64,000 bases of DNA from Wuchereria bancrofti (Eukaryota > Nematoda > Chromadorea > Rhabditida > Onchocercidae). Position 1 is the stretch's first letter. The number at the start of each line of letters is the position of its first letter. The stretch covers positions 2,177,861 through 2,241,860 of the forward strand of contig SSBO01000009.1 of the NCBI GenBank assembly GCA_005281725.1, read 5' to 3'. The notes beneath the pieces are model-generated. The model was given only the letters and a program-made list of their open reading frames with translations. It was not told the DNA's origin and made no database searches. This document shows, in pieces, positions 63,101 through 64,000 of this stretch. Position numbers and translations under genes: made by a program.

Positions 63101-63819
63101 TGAAAAATTGTATTTCAAGTTTTTTTTTTCTTCCTGTATTTTACATTCATTTACATCCATCTTGTTTTGCCTCATCATATAATGATGATTCAGAACATTT
63201 GCTGCCGCCCTCCCTATGGTGCTTGATTATGTTCCTGTTCTACGAAATAACTACTGTCATCCACTATTGGATAAAGAGAACGATGGTGTAAAGTTAGTGA
63301 TTCATTGTTTATATTTACTTTGAAAGTATTGAAAGTATACCAGTTCAAAAGTGCTAAGCGTATTACATGTTGATTTTTTTGGCTAGAATTATATATAAAT
63401 ATGAAAAGTTAGTCATCATTTGAGATATTTGATTTATAGGAGATATTTAGTGTTTAATGCTTGCATAAAATAGACATATTTTATAACTTGTTTTGGAAAC
63501 AGTTTATCTTTATGCTCATTAAAAATTTTAGTGATGTTGTTAGCCTATACAAAGAATACAATTTGATCAAAGATGATATGGAATCAGTTGCTGAATTAGC
63601 TGTTTGGCCAGGCATGAAGGATCCGGGAGTAGCTATTCCAACCAGAGTATGTATTTTCTAACCGAAATTTTAACTTTTCCTTTTATTTATGCTATATGAT
63701 TTTTCGAATTTCTCTTTTTCAGGTAAAAGCAGCTCTTACACGAACGTTGAATAAAGAACATATTATTTTACCATATGCATTGGATACTTTAATAAAAGGA
63801 CGAAAGAAATTAGTAGGAG
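57168..63819 (+). CDS. rfc-1: Replication factor C large subunit (RFC1), 3' end beyond the window
   Basis: Exons: 57168-57170, 57319-57475, 57949-58032, 58206-58354, 58445-58583, 58693-59294, 59439-59592, 59829-59900, 60052-60222, 60344-60423, 60617-60760, 61124-61291, 61800-61939, 62350-62461, 62626-62771, 63194-63292, 63532-63646, 63723-63819, then on past the edge. All are in phase, with about 877 residues visible. RFC1 is the AAA+ subunit of the pentameric clamp loader that opens PCNA at primer-template junctions. Visible motifs: MDIRRYFG (residue 1; PCNA-interacting end), Lys-rich nuclear stretches, the RFC box LPWVDKYKP (383-390), Walker A SGPPGVGKTT (450-459), Walker B MDEVDG (523-528), sensor ICNDR (about 555-559), RFQRPR, then the RFC1-specific C-terminal domain (for example VSLYKEYNLIKDDMESVAEL). 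The BRCT domain usual between the N-terminal tail and the AAA+ module is not found: residues about 178-378 are Lys/Ser/Thr-rich and the next intron is only 144 bp. Confidence 0.95.
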
Positions 63820-64000
63820 GTGAGTTTTATAATTTGGAGGATTAATCAGTTTTAATAGTTATGCACGGCATACTTTGATTTCATCAAATGATATAATTTC
63901 TTCTGGATTGACTATACGACGGTTTTCAAATGTTATGGAAGTATGCTTTAACTAAGAAGTTGGGAGTATTAAGATTTCGTAGAAATTGCAATCGAAAGTT

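Overview
The window is eukaryotic and almost certainly from a nematode. It is extremely A+T-rich and packed with A/T homopolymers. The genes are split into many small exons with GT-AG introns that end in TTTCAG/TTTTAG-like acceptors. Several genes have an acceptor a few bases upstream of the start codon with no preceding coding exon, which is the pattern expected for spliced-leader trans-splicing. Long introns and draft-assembly Ns would suit a low-GC parasitic nematode, but the species cannot be named from this sequence alone. No bacterial-type operon, CRISPR array, rRNA, tRNA or transposase/reverse-transcriptase gene was recognised.

Four protein-coding genes can be assembled exon by exon, with reading phase preserved across every junction. 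(1) 12019-13579 (+): a five-exon gene for a 368-residue protein made of two diverged copies of one domain. Its function is not recognised. (2) 21143-51134 (+): an 18-exon, about 30 kb gene for a predicted 911-residue protein with a kelch/propeller-like N-terminal half, a Ser/Thr-rich linker, a UBA-like segment, a long coiled coil and a C-terminal IAP-type RING. It is a probable E3 ubiquitin ligase and has introns of 7.2 and 11.1 kb. (3) 54385-52939 (-): a five-exon small heat-shock protein (204 residues) with a mitochondrial-type N-terminus. A heat-shock element and TATA box lie about 0.6 kb upstream of its ATG. (4) 57168-63819 (+, running off the right edge): the large subunit of replication factor C. 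It has the N-terminal MDIRRYFG box and a complete AAA+ motor region, but no visible BRCT domain.

Layout: 1-11 kb has no recognisable gene and holds an assembly duplication around a 3-N gap. A less A/T-rich block at 11.1-11.5 kb precedes gene 1. 13.7-21.1 kb is intergenic with an approximately 315-bp tandem duplication and a CA array. Gene 2 fills 21-51 kb, and its large introns carry a 59/50-bp minisatellite, a degenerate TTACGT-type array and micro-satellites. Genes 2 and 3 converge across 51.1-52.9 kb. Genes 3 and 4 diverge from a 2.1-kb intergenic region at 55.0-57.2 kb. The genes have unrelated jobs (protein quality control, ubiquitin ligation, DNA replication) and nothing suggests a joint system. 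The most unusual items are the kelch-UBA-coiled-coil-IAP RING architecture, the apparent lack of BRCT in RFC1, and the arrayed non-coding repeats.
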